DNA from: Betaproteobacteria bacterium
GTDB taxonomy: Bacteria; Pseudomonadota; Gammaproteobacteria; Burkholderiales; Burkholderiaceae_C
NCBI GenBank assembly: GCA_947453725.1
Contig: CANGHH010000015.1
Span: 1-64,000 of the forward strand
Reading direction: 5' to 3'
Length of the DNA: 64,000 nucleotides
Shown here: in pieces, positions 1-8,273 of the stretch
Layout: the number at the start of each line of letters is the position of its first letter
Position numbering within the stretch: position 1 is the stretch's first letter
Program-made: the position numbers and the translations under genes
Notes under the pieces: generated by a model
Database searches by the model: none
The model's input: the letters and a program-made list of their open reading frames with translations, nothing else
Told to the model about the DNA's origin: nothing

Positions 1-84
1 CTATTGCAGCAGGCCGTGGTCACCGATCCGGTCACGTACGAGCGCGTCGTGCGGCCTCTACCCAAGACGCCCAAGGCAGCGTAG
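1..84 (+). CDS. C-terminal end of an unidentified protein (partial)
   Basis: An open frame enters from the left edge and stops at TAG 82-84, giving 27 residues that end in PLPKTPKAA. The basic, proline-rich tail matches nothing I recognise. It is not the C-terminus of LexA, although a second lexA often precedes imuA in related bacteria. Only the reading frame is visible, so both the call as a gene and its nature are tentative. Confidence 0.4.
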   Translation, partial: LLQQAVVTDPVTYERVVRPLPKTPKAA

Positions 85-87
85 AGT

Positions 88-107
88 TACTGGATGGGTA
101 TCCAGTA
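88..107. promoter_or_regulatory. LexA (SOS) box upstream of imuA
   Basis: A perfect 8-base inverted repeat, TACTGGAT-GGGT-ATCCAGTA, contains the proteobacterial LexA core CTG-N10-CAG (90-105). It lies 53 bases before the imuA start and has the same right half (TATCCAGT) as the box in front of lexA at 50439-50454. imuA-imuB is a classic SOS operon, so this is very likely its LexA operator. Confidence 0.9.
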
Positions 108-160
108 CTTTGCTCCGGGTGGAGCTAAGCTGATACCCCTTATGGAAATACAGTCTTCGG

Positions 161-991
161 GTGGACATCTCCCCTGCCATCTTGCACGTTCAAGCGCCGC
201 TGCCGTCCCCTGAAGACCTGCACCCCGCGCTGTGGCGCGCCCACCAGCTGGGCCGTCCGACCCACGACCCGCAGGGCGTGGTGGCCAGCGGCTACAGCGA
301 ACTCGACGCCCAGCTGCCCGGTGGCGGCTGGCCGGCCCGCGTGCTGACCGAACTGTTGCTGCCGCATGCCGGCGTCGGCGAACTGCGCCTGCTGGCGCCG
401 GCGCTGGCGGCCCTGCAGCGGCGGCAGCGCAGCCTGATGTGGTTCGACCCGCCGGCCGCGCCCTGCGCCTGGGCCCTGGGCGCGCTGGACATCGACGTGG
501 GCCAGCTGGTGGTGGTGCACAGCCGCAGCGCTCGGGCGCCCGCCCTCAAGGGCCGCGCCCGCGCGCTGCTGCCGGCTGCCGACCTGTTGTGGGCGCTGGA
601 GCAGGCGCTGAAAAGCGGCCACCTGGGCGCCGCGCTGGCCTGGTTGCCGGCGCGCCTGCCGGCCGATGCGCTGCGCCGCCTGCAACTGGCCGCGCAGGCC
701 CACGACGGCCCGGTCTTCCTGCTGCGTGACGCCGACATGCGCAGCCGCCCCAGCGCCGCGCCGCTGCGCCTGCTGCTGGGCAGCGCCGGGCCCGACCGGC
801 TGCGCGTGGTCTTGCTGAAGCGGCGCGGCCCGCCGCTGGCGCAGGCGCTGAACCTGGCCCTGCGGCCCGTGTTGTCGGCGACGGCGCTGGCGCGCGCCCG
901 GCCGGCCATGCTGCCGGCTGGCCTGGCGCCGGACGCCGCGTCTGTCGGTGGCGGGCCCGCCGCGGCGTCGCGACCGGCGCTGTCGTTGTGA
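161..991 (+). CDS. imuA: ImuA, SOS mutagenesis accessory protein
   Basis: This 276-residue protein belongs to the ImuA family, a RecA/SulA-related fold that works with ImuB and the polymerase ImuC (DnaE2) in damage-induced mutagenesis. The family hallmark GYSELDAQLPGGGWP lies at residues 44-58, near the N-terminus as in RecA-like ImuA proteins. GTG 161 is the start: the nearby ATG at 142 is in another frame. It is followed 50 bases later by imuB and preceded by a LexA box, so the pair forms a LexA-repressed operon. The C-terminal 30 residues are Ala/Pro/Arg-rich and probably unstructured. Function is inferred from family and context. Confidence 0.9.
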   Translation: MDISPAILHVQAPLPSPEDLHPALWRAHQLGRPTHDPQGVVASGYSELDAQLPGGGWPARVLTELLLPHAGVGELRLLAPALAALQRRQRSLMWFDPPAAPCAWALGALDIDVGQLVVVHSRSARAPALKGRARALLPAADLLWALEQALKSGHLGAALAWLPARLPADALRRLQLAAQAHDGPVFLLRDADMRSRPSAAPLRLLLGSAGPDRLRVVLLKRRGPPLAQALNLALRPVLSATALARARPAMLPAGLAPDAASVGGGPAAASRPALSL

Positions 992-1041
992 GCCGGCCGT
1001 TTGAACCGCCCGGTTGAACCGTCTATGCGCACCCCCGCACC

Positions 1042-2568
1042 ATGCTCTGGCTAGCCCTGCACCTGCCGCTGCTGTCGCTGGAGGCCTTCTGCGCCACGCT
1101 GACGCCTGAGCAGGCGCTGCACCCGGCGCTGCTGCTGACGGCGCACCGCGTCAGCCACGTCAACGCGGCCGCGGCCGAGCGCGGCATCCGCCCCGGCATG
1201 CAGCGCGCCACGGCGCTGGCACTGGCCGGCGACCTGCTCATCGCCGAGTCCGACGCGGCACGCGACGCTGCTGCGCTGCAGGCCGTGGCGCACGCCGCGC
1301 TGGCCTGCACGCCGGCCGTCACGCTGCACGACGGGCAAACCGTGCTGCTCGAGGTGCAGGCCAGCCTGCGCCTGTTCGGTGGCTTGCCGGCGCTGTGGCA
1401 GCGCCTGCTGGCCAGCGTGGCGCCGCTGGGCCACCGCGTGCACAGCGCGGCGGCGCCCACGGCGCAGGGGGCGGCCTGGCTGGCGCGCTGGCAGCCGTCG
1501 TCCGACATCGCCGCCACCGCCACACCCGGCCCGCACGCGGCCAGCCTGCGCGCGCTGCAAGACCGTCTCGACAGCGCCCCCTTGTGGCTGCTGGGCGCCG
1601 GCCGCGAACAGGGGGAAGCGCTGCAGGGCATGGGCCTGCACACCCTGAGCGACCTGCGCCGGCTGCCGCGCGCCGGCCTGGCGCGGCGTTTCGGTGCCGA
1701 CCTGATCGGCGAGCTCGACCGCGCGCTCGGCCTGCAGCCCGACCCGCGCGTCTGGCTCACGCTGCCGGCCGTCTTCGAAAGCCGGCTCGAGCTCTACGCC
1801 CGCGCCGAGAACAGCGACCAGGTGCTGGCCGCCGCCGCCGTGCTGCTGGCGCGGCTGGTGGCCTGGGCGCAGGCGCGCCAGGTGCGCGTGGCCATCTTCA
1901 CGCTCGCGATGCAGCACGAAGACCACCGCCACACCGCGGTGCCGGCCAGCGAACTGCGCATCGAGCTGGCCGAACCCGCGCTGGACGCCGGCCACCTGCA
2001 ACTGCTGCTGCGCGAACGCCTGGCCCGCGTCGAGCTGAGCGCGCCGACGCTGGAGTTGCGCCTGCACTGCCGCGACACCGTGGCCGCTGCGGCGCCCAAC
2101 GGCGAACTCTTCCCGACCCGCAGCAGCGAGGCCGAAGGCCTGACCCGCCTGCTCGAACGCCTGCGTGCCCGCCTCGGTGATGCCCAGGTGCAGCGCCTGG
2201 TGGCGGTGGCCGACCACCGCCCCGAGTGCAGCAGCCGCAGCGTGCCGGCCCACGGCGCCCTGGGTCGGCACACGCCCGGCCCGCCGCGGCCGAGCGCATC
2301 GGCCCTGCCGCTGCACCGCCCCGCCTGGCTGCTGCCCGAACCGCTGCCGCTGGCCGCCCGCGGTGCGCTGCCGCTGCTGCAGGGCCGGCTGCTGCAGCTG
2401 CTCAGCGGTCCCGAACGCATCGAATCCGGCTGGTGGGACAGCCAGCCTGTGGCGCGCGACTACTTCATCGCGCAGACCGACGACGGCTCGCTGGTCTGGG
2501 TCTACCGGGCCCGCGTGCCAGGGGCCACAGGCGATGCCGACTGGCACCTGCAGGGCCGCTTTGCCTGA
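1042..2568 (+). CDS. imuB: ImuB, catalytically dead Y-family DNA polymerase homologue
   Basis: This 508-residue Y-family protein acts as the adaptor of the ImuA-ImuB-ImuC mutasome, bridging the beta clamp and DnaE2. The acidic residues that bind metal in active Y polymerases are missing: the first strand reads WLALHLPLLSLEAF instead of carrying the xDMDxF motif, and the palm SIDEA motif is replaced by LLEVQ. This is typical of ImuB. NGELFP at residues 353-358 is a candidate beta-clamp-binding peptide. A helical C-terminal domain follows. imuC/dnaE2, often the third gene, is not downstream; an NADH dehydrogenase gene follows instead. Confidence 0.92.
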   Translation: MLWLALHLPLLSLEAFCATLTPEQALHPALLLTAHRVSHVNAAAAERGIRPGMQRATALALAGDLLIAESDAARDAAALQAVAHAALACTPAVTLHDGQTVLLEVQASLRLFGGLPALWQRLLASVAPLGHRVHSAAAPTAQGAAWLARWQPSSDIAATATPGPHAASLRALQDRLDSAPLWLLGAGREQGEALQGMGLHTLSDLRRLPRAGLARRFGADLIGELDRALGLQPDPRVWLTLPAVFESRLELYARAENSDQVLAAAAVLLARLVAWAQARQVRVAIFTLAMQHEDHRHTAVPASELRIELAEPALDAGHLQLLLRERLARVELSAPTLELRLHCRDTVAAAAPNGELFPTRSSEAEGLTRLLERLRARLGDAQVQRLVAVADHRPECSSRSVPAHGALGRHTPGPPRPSASALPLHRPAWLLPEPLPLAARGALPLLQGRLLQLLSGPERIESGWWDSQPVARDYFIAQTDDGSLVWVYRARVPGATGDADWHLQGRFA

Positions 2569-2688
2569 AGCGCGACGGCCAGGGGCGGTCGAAACAAGCC
2601 CAGTCGGCCGGCGCGCACGGACCAACCCGGCTGGCCGAACTGACCCTTAACATCGGCCCCGCCCGCAACTGAAGCGACCGTCGACACC

Positions 2689-4032
2689 ATGGCCAGCCCG
2701 CACTTCGAATCAGCCCCGTCGGGCGACCTGCACCGCATCGTGATCGTGGGCGGCGGCGCCGGCGGGCTCGAACTGGCGACGCGCCTGGGCGATACCCTGG
2801 GCCGCCAGGGCCTGGCCCACGTCACGCTGATCGAGAAGGCGCGCTCGCATTTCTGGAAGCCCCACCTGCACGAGATCGCGGCCGGCAGCATGGACCTGCA
2901 CGCCCACGCCACCGACTACCTGGCGCAGTCGCACTGGCACGGCTTCCGCTACCGCGTGGGCGAGATGATCGGCCTGGACCGCGCGCAGCGCCTGGTCCAC
3001 GTCGGCCCGGTGGTCGACGAGGAAGGCGTGTCCGTCACACCGGCCTACACGCGCGGCTACGACACGCTGGTCATCGCCGTGGGCAGCAGCACCAACGATT
3101 TTGGAACACCGGGGGTGGCCGAACACGCCATCGCGCTGGAGACCACGGCGCAGGCGCAGCGTTTCCACCGCCGCCTGGTCAACGCCTGCCTGCGCGCGCA
3201 CATGCAGGACACGCCGTTGCAGCCGCGCCAGCTGCAGGTGGCCATCATCGGCGGCGGTGCCACCGGGGTCGAACTGGCTGCCGAACTGCACAAGGCCACG
3301 CGCACGCTGGTGTCCTACAACCTGGAGCGCATCGACCCCGAGCGCGACATCCGGCTGAACCTGATCGAAGCCGGGCCGCGCATCCTGCCGGCCTTGCCCG
3401 AACGCATCGCGGCTTCGGCGACCCAGCTGCTCGAAGGCCTGGGGGTGCGCGTGCGCACCGCGGCGCGGGTCACCGGCGTCACGCCCGAGGGCGTGGTGCT
3501 GGCCAGCGGTGAAGTGGTGCCGGCCGAACTGGTGGTCTGGGCCGCCGGGGTGAAGGCCCCCGAGTTCCTGCGCGAGCTGGCCGGGCTGGAGACCAACCGG
3601 CTCAACCAGCTGGTCGTCGAGCCCACGCTGCAGACCACGTGCGACGAGGCCGTCTTCGCCATCGGCGACTGCGCGGCGGCGCCCTGGCTGGGTCATGCGG
3701 GGACGGTGCCGCCGCGCGCCCAGGCGGCGCACCAGCAGGCCTCGCACCTCGTCAAGCAGATCCGGCGGCGCATCCGGGGCCAGCCGCTGAAGCCCTGGCG
3801 CTACCGCGATTTCGGCTCCCTGGTGTCGCTGGGCGAGTACTCGACCGTGGGCAACCTGATGGGTTCGCTGGTCGGCGGCAACCTGTGGGTCGAAGGCCTG
3901 TTCGCACGCACCATGTACCTGTCGCTCTACAAGATGCACCAGGTGGCCTTGCACGGCTGGTGGAAGACCACGCTGGGCACGGCCTCGCGCTGGCTGACGC
4001 GCAGCACCGAGCCGCGCGTCAAGCTGCACTGA
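2689..4032 (+). CDS. ndh: Type II NADH dehydrogenase (NDH-2) family flavoprotein
   Basis: This 447-residue FAD/NAD(P)-binding oxidoreductase probably passes electrons from NADH to quinone without pumping protons, at the inner face of the membrane. The FAD dinucleotide fold GGGAGG is at 21-26, the NAD fold IIGGGATG at 186-193, and the second FAD motif AIGDCAAAPW begins near 324. The C-terminal third, with a WVEGLFARTMY-type amphipathic segment, matches the membrane-anchoring end of NDH-2. Its stop codon directly abuts that of the convergent GNAT gene (TGATCA). It could be another NDH-2-like dehydrogenase; the superfamily is certain. Confidence 0.85.
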   Translation: MASPHFESAPSGDLHRIVIVGGGAGGLELATRLGDTLGRQGLAHVTLIEKARSHFWKPHLHEIAAGSMDLHAHATDYLAQSHWHGFRYRVGEMIGLDRAQRLVHVGPVVDEEGVSVTPAYTRGYDTLVIAVGSSTNDFGTPGVAEHAIALETTAQAQRFHRRLVNACLRAHMQDTPLQPRQLQVAIIGGGATGVELAAELHKATRTLVSYNLERIDPERDIRLNLIEAGPRILPALPERIAASATQLLEGLGVRVRTAARVTGVTPEGVVLASGEVVPAELVVWAAGVKAPEFLRELAGLETNRLNQLVVEPTLQTTCDEAVFAIGDCAAAPWLGHAGTVPPRAQAAHQQASHLVKQIRRRIRGQPLKPWRYRDFGSLVSLGEYSTVGNLMGSLVGGNLWVEGLFARTMYLSLYKMHQVALHGWWKTTLGTASRWLTRSTEPRVKLH

Positions 4033-4599
4033 TCACGCGCTGCCAAGCGGGACGCGAAAGCGCAGGCCCGGCTTGTGGCCCCAGGTCGGGCCCTTGTCGA
4101 AGCGCTCGATGAACACACCGCCGTTGGCCAGGATCACCTTCTGCGATGGCGTGTTGCCGGGGTCGGTGGTGATGTCGACGAAGGTCAGGCCTTCCGCTTG
4201 CGCCAGCGGCAACAGCAGGCCCAGCGCCCGTGTCGCATAGCCCCTCTGCCGCCTCCAGGGCACGACGGCATAGCCGACGTGCCCCAGCACATGGGGCGGC
4301 AGGGCGTTTGTACCCTTCAGCCAGCGCAGGTTGATGCTGCCGGCGAAACCGTCGGCGTCCCACATCCAGCGCACCCGGCCGGGGATGCGGTCGCGCCAGG
4401 TGCCGTCGGGCGCCTGCCACGGCGGGCCGAGGCCTTCAGGGTCGTCGACGAGTGCGAACGGGCTGGCCGGGTCGGCTTCGATCTTCGCCAGCGCCTCCAA
4501 CGCGGCTTCGGCGCCGCGCGTGGTGTCGGGCGACCAGCCCCGCTGCAGGGCCGCGACGTAGCTGGGCAGGTGCTCGGGCGCCGGGCGCAGCAGTTCCAT
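4033..4599 (-). CDS. GNAT-family N-acetyltransferase
   Basis: This 188-residue protein has the GNAT core. The acetyl-CoA-binding segment YAVVPWRRQRGYATRALG matches the Q/RxxGxG/A signature, followed by the typical alpha-4/beta-5 region with ANGGVF. A long acyltransferase-like N-terminus precedes the fold. The start is ATG 4599, 25 bases after the stop of the upstream lactonase gene; a longer frame has no better start because its extension runs inside that gene. The substrate cannot be told. It is probably cotranscribed with the preceding minus-strand genes. Confidence 0.85.
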   Translation of the reverse strand: MELLRPAPEHLPSYVAALQRGWSPDTTRGAEAALEALAKIEADPASPFALVDDPEGLGPPWQAPDGTWRDRIPGRVRWMWDADGFAGSINLRWLKGTNALPPHVLGHVGYAVVPWRRQRGYATRALGLLLPLAQAEGLTFVDITTDPGNTPSQKVILANGGVFIERFDKGPTWGHKPGLRFRVPLGSA

Positions 4600-4624
4600 C
4601 GCGGTGCCGTCCGGGATCAAGCGG

Positions 4625-5590
4625 TCAAGGCGCCGACTGGTAGTTGGCCGGCACCCAGGTGTAGCCCTTGCCGTCGGCACGCAGCTGGCCGATACCCGGG
4701 AAGGCCAGGTGGGCCCCGGCGACGAAGTAGCCCTGCCTGGCGGCATCGGCGAAGTTTTTCAGGCGCGCCGGCGCGGCGGTCTTGCTGTCGCTGTCGAAGG
4801 CGATGGTCGTGTTGGGCATCGCGAACTGCACGGCCGCCACGTGCATCAGGTCGCCCCAGAACACGATGCGGCTGCCTTCGCTCTCGGCCAGGTAAATCGT
4901 GTGGCCCGGGGTGTGGCCCACGGCCGGCACGGCGCGGATTCCAGGCACCAGTTCCGTTGCGCCGTCGAAAGGCTGCAACTTGCCGGCCGCCACATAGGGG
5001 TTCAGCGAGGCCATCGCGCCCTGGAAGAAACCTTTTGAATCGGCCGGCGCCTTGTCCAGGTTCTCCGGGCTGAGCCAGAAGCTGCCTTCGCGCACGTCGG
5101 CGCGCACCACCGCGTTGGTGAAGACGCGCTGGCCGTCGGCCACCAGGCCGCCGACGTGGTCGGGGTGCATGTGGGTGATGTAGATCTCGTCGACCTGCTC
5201 GGGCGTGTAGCCGGCGGCCTTCAGGTTGGCGACCAGCTTGCCCAGCGTCGGGCCGAACAGGCCGGCCGCACCACTGTCGATCAGCACCAGCTTGCTGCCG
5301 GTGTTGACGAGATAGCCATTGACCGAGGTCTCGACCGGCGCTTTCAGGTACGAGCGCGCCAGCAGGCGGTTGATGACGGCGGGCTGGTTGCCGGTCAGCA
5401 GTTTGTCGACCGGCAGGGCCACGGTGCCATCGGACAAGGCGGTGACTTCGAAGGCGCCGACTTTCATGCGGTACCAGCCCGGTGCCTGGCTCTTGGCCAG
5501 CGGGGCCGCTGCCTGCGTGACCTGCAAGGGCAGGGTGGTGAAGGCGGCGGCGGCCAGGGCGGCGATCAGCGGGCGGCGGATGAAGGGCAT
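4625..5590 (-). CDS. Exported metallo-beta-lactamase-fold hydrolase of the methyl parathion hydrolase / dihydrocoumarin hydrolase group
   Basis: The 321-residue protein begins with a signal peptide (basic MPFIRR, hydrophobic 8-24, cleavage near A27-A29). The dinuclear zinc motif THMHPDH is at 139-145, with later ligands in the GHTPGHT and GDLMH segments and AGAHLAF. From memory of the methyl parathion hydrolase sequence, the two resemble each other over the whole length, including ETSVNGYLVNTGSKLVLID-like and ITHMHPDHVGGL blocks. At the five positions said to separate that enzyme from its dihydrocoumarin-hydrolase ancestor, this protein has the ancestral state (see findings). I therefore predict a periplasmic lactonase/arylesterase. 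ATG 5590 is chosen for its AGGAG site and the signal peptide. Confidence 0.85.
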   Translation of the reverse strand: MPFIRRPLIAALAAAAFTTLPLQVTQAAAPLAKSQAPGWYRMKVGAFEVTALSDGTVALPVDKLLTGNQPAVINRLLARSYLKAPVETSVNGYLVNTGSKLVLIDSGAAGLFGPTLGKLVANLKAAGYTPEQVDEIYITHMHPDHVGGLVADGQRVFTNAVVRADVREGSFWLSPENLDKAPADSKGFFQGAMASLNPYVAAGKLQPFDGATELVPGIRAVPAVGHTPGHTIYLAESEGSRIVFWGDLMHVAAVQFAMPNTTIAFDSDSKTAAPARLKNFADAARQGYFVAGAHLAFPGIGQLRADGKGYTWVPANYQSAP

Positions 5591-5675
5591 GGACGGACTC
5601 CTGCGGTTTTTTCTGAGCGGCTGACCATAGCGTGAAAGCTGGCGCCCGGCCGTCGACCTGGATTTGCCGGCGGTT

Positions 5676-6344
5676 TCAGCCAACAGCCAGCACTTGGCGC
5701 AGAAAGGCCTGGATGGCCTGAACTTCTTCCATGCACACCGAGTGTTCCATCGGGTACTCGTGCCATTCCAGCGGCTGTCCGAGGGCCAGCAACTGGTCGC
5801 GCGTTGCGGTGGCGCGGGGCAGCTTGATCACGCCGTCGCTGCGGCCGTGGGCCTGGAAGACGGGGGTTTCGGCGTTGGCCATGGTGCGCTCGGTGGCCAG
5901 CCGGTCGGCCAGCGGCATGTAGCCCGACATCGCCAACAGCCCGGCCAGCCGCTCGCCGTGGCGCAGGCCGGCGCCCAGCGCGATGGCCGCGCCCTGCGAG
6001 AAACCGCCCAGCACGATGCGCTGGGCCGGCACGCCGCGCGCCACTTCCGCATCGATCAGCGCCTGCACCAGGGCCATCGATGCACGCAGCCCGGCTTCGT
6101 CTTCGCGCTGCACCAGGTCCATGTTCAGGATGTCGTACCAGGCGCGCATCGGCTGGCCGCCGTTGATGGTCACCCGCCGCACCGGCGCCCGCGGGAAGAC
6201 CCAGCGCACCGGGCCCACGGCGTCGAGCTTCAGTTCGTCGGCGAAAGACAGGAAGTCGGTGCCGTCGGCGCCCAGGCCGTGCAGGATGATGACCGTCGCG
6301 CGGGGCGCAACGCCCGGGTTGACTTCGAAAGTTTGCAGGCTCAT
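5676..6344 (-). CDS. Alpha/beta-hydrolase carboxylesterase (phospholipase/carboxylesterase family)
   Basis: This 222-residue protein has the compact fold of the acyl-protein thioesterase / EstB group. The oxyanion segment ILHGLGADG lies near the N-terminus, the nucleophile elbow GGFSQG has Ser116, and Asp170 (GRSDG) and His201 (MEHSV) complete the triad. It is a cytoplasmic esterase for short acyl esters or lysophospholipids; the natural substrate is unknown. The start is ATG 6344, overlapping the end of trpS by four bases (ATGA), so translation is probably coupled to trpS. Confidence 0.9.
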   Translation of the reverse strand: MSLQTFEVNPGVAPRATVIILHGLGADGTDFLSFADELKLDAVGPVRWVFPRAPVRRVTINGGQPMRAWYDILNMDLVQREDEAGLRASMALVQALIDAEVARGVPAQRIVLGGFSQGAAIALGAGLRHGERLAGLLAMSGYMPLADRLATERTMANAETPVFQAHGRSDGVIKLPRATATRDQLLALGQPLEWHEYPMEHSVCMEEVQAIQAFLRQVLAVG

Positions 6345-7573
6345 GCGTCGGTCCCACCGCCGTAGTTCAGGCCCATCGCCGAACGCACGTCTTTCATGGT
6401 CTGGCGGGCCACGGTGCGCGCGCGCTCGGTGCCCATCTCGACGATCCAGTGCACCTGCTTGGGGTTGCTGAGGTAGCTCTCGGCGCGATCGCGCCAGGGC
6501 TGCTGTTCCCGGATGATCGCGTCGATCACCGGCTGCTTGCAGTCCAGGCAGCCGATGCCGGCGGTCTTGCAACCTTGCTGCACCCAGGCCTGGGTGCTGT
6601 CGTCGCTGTAGACCTGGTGGAACTGCCAGACCGGGCACTTGGCGGGGTCGCCCGGGTCGGTGCGGCGGGCGCGCGCCGGGTCGGTCTTCATGCCGCGCAC
6701 CTTGGTCGTGACGGCTGAAGGCTCGTCGCGCATCAGGATCGCGTTGCCGTAGCTCTTGCTCATCTTGGTGCCGTCGGTGCCGGGCAGGCGCAGCACCTCG
6801 GTGTGCAGGGCCTGCGGCTCGGTCAGGATGGTCTTGCCGGCCCCTTTCAGGTGGCCCAGCAGCAACTCGGTTTCGTCGTGGGTCCAGCCGGCCACTGCAG
6901 CGGCGGCCTTCCTGACCATGCCTTCGCCCTTGGCCTGCGCCTCGGCGCTGCCAGTCTCGCCGAAGGCCTTGCGCTGCTTCTCAAAATAGCGGGCGTCGTC
7001 CTTGCCCATCTTCAGCAGCGCGGCGGCGATGCGCGCTTCGGCGTCGCCCGCGCGGCCGTAGAGGTTGTTGAAGCGGCGCGCCACTTCGCGCGTCAGTTCG
7101 ACGTGCGAGGACTGGTCTTCGCCGACCGGCACCAAGTTGGCCTTGTAGATGAGGATGTCGGCGGCCTGCAGCAGTGGGTAGCCGAGAAAGCCGTAGGTCG
7201 CGAGGTCGCGGTCCTTCAGCTTCTCGATCTGGTCCTTGTAGGTCGGCACCCGTTCCAGCCACCCCAGTGGCGTGCCCATGGCCAGCAGCGTGAACAGCTC
7301 GGCGTGTTCGGGCAGGCGGCTCTGGATGAAGATGGTGCAGGCCTCGGGGTCCAGGCCGGCGGCGATCCAGTCGATCACCATGTCGTAGACATAGCGTTCC
7401 ATCACCTCGCGCTCTTCGTAGTGCGTCGTCAGCGCGTGCCAGTCGGCGACGAAGAAGAAGCACTCGTACTCGCGCTGCAGGCGGACCCAGTTCTTCAGGG
7501 CGCCGTGGTAATGGCCGAGGTGCATGGCGCCGGTGGGGCGCATGCCGGAAAGGACGCGGGGTCGCATGGTCAT
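6341..7573 (-). CDS. trpS: Tryptophanyl-tRNA synthetase, long form with a cysteine cluster
   Basis: This class I synthetase (410 residues) charges tRNA-Trp. The HIGH motif appears as HLGH at 18-21 and KMSKS at 270-274. It is longer than the ~335-residue common form. Near its C-terminal domain it has cysteines 313, 335, 342 and 345 (C-x21-C-x6-C-x2-C), very like the arrangement that binds a 4Fe-4S cluster in the Thermotoga maritima enzyme. ATG 7573 starts it; ATG 7567 is an alternative. It is divergent from purN and heads a minus-strand run with the esterase, lactonase and acetyltransferase genes. Confidence 0.95.
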   Translation of the reverse strand: MTMRPRVLSGMRPTGAMHLGHYHGALKNWVRLQREYECFFFVADWHALTTHYEEREVMERYVYDMVIDWIAAGLDPEACTIFIQSRLPEHAELFTLLAMGTPLGWLERVPTYKDQIEKLKDRDLATYGFLGYPLLQAADILIYKANLVPVGEDQSSHVELTREVARRFNNLYGRAGDAEARIAAALLKMGKDDARYFEKQRKAFGETGSAEAQAKGEGMVRKAAAAVAGWTHDETELLLGHLKGAGKTILTEPQALHTEVLRLPGTDGTKMSKSYGNAILMRDEPSAVTTKVRGMKTDPARARRTDPGDPAKCPVWQFHQVYSDDSTQAWVQQGCKTAGIGCLDCKQPVIDAIIREQQPWRDRAESYLSNPKQVHWIVEMGTERARTVARQTMKDVRSAMGLNYGGGTDA

Positions 7574-7643
7574 GCTGCTGGCAATCGTTCAGAAGGGCGG
7601 CGTCGATTCTCTCAGGTCGCCGGTCTATACACTCGGCGCCCCA

Positions 7644-8270
7644 ATGAAGCGCATCGTCATCCTGATATCCGGCCGGGGTTCCAACATGGAAGCCATCGTG
7701 CGCAGCTGCGCCGAACAGCGCTGGGCCGCGCAGGTCGTGGCCGTCATCGCCAACCGCCCGGCGGCCGCCGGTCTGGCCTACGCCGCCGAGCGCGGCATCG
7801 CCACGGCGGTCATCGACCACCAGGTCCACGCCGAGCGCGCGGCCTTCGACGCCGAGCTGGCCCGCGTGATCGATGGTTTTGCGCCCGATCTGCTGGTGCT
7901 CGCCGGTTTCATGCGCATCCTGGGCGCCGACTTCGTGCAGCACTACGCCGGCCGCATGCTCAACATCCACCCGTCGCTGCTGCCGGCCTTTCCGGGCCTG
8001 CACACCCACCAGCGCGCGCTGGCCGCCGGCTGCAAGGCGGTTGGTGCGACGGTGCATGTCGTGACCCCCGAACTCGACCACGGCCCCATCGTGCTGCAGA
8101 GCGTGGTGCCGGTGCGGCCGGGCGACGACGAGGCTGCGTTGCAGGCCCGCGTGCTGGCCACCGAACACACCATCTATCCGCTGGCCGTGCGCTGGTTCAT
8201 CGAAGGCAAGCTGCACGTCGAGAACGGCCTTGTCACGCAAACGGACGGCGCGTCCCAGGTATTCCTGTAA
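7644..8270 (+). CDS. purN: Phosphoribosylglycinamide formyltransferase PurN
   Basis: This 208-residue enzyme transfers a formyl group from 10-formyltetrahydrofolate to glycinamide ribonucleotide in step 3 of purine synthesis. The phosphate-binding SGRGSN is at 9-14, the catalytic Asn107 and His109 in NIHPSLLP, and the catalytic Asp145 in ELDHGPI. Start ATG 7644 gives the normal family length; a longer frame upstream has no family match. A TATACA hexamer at 7626-7631 could be its -10 element, but no good -35 is seen. The next gene begins 3 bases after the stop. Confidence 0.96.
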   Translation: MKRIVILISGRGSNMEAIVRSCAEQRWAAQVVAVIANRPAAAGLAYAAERGIATAVIDHQVHAERAAFDAELARVIDGFAPDLLVLAGFMRILGADFVQHYAGRMLNIHPSLLPAFPGLHTHQRALAAGCKAVGATVHVVTPELDHGPIVLQSVVPVRPGDDEAALQARVLATEHTIYPLAVRWFIEGKLHVENGLVTQTDGASQVFL

Positions 8271-8273
8271 ATC

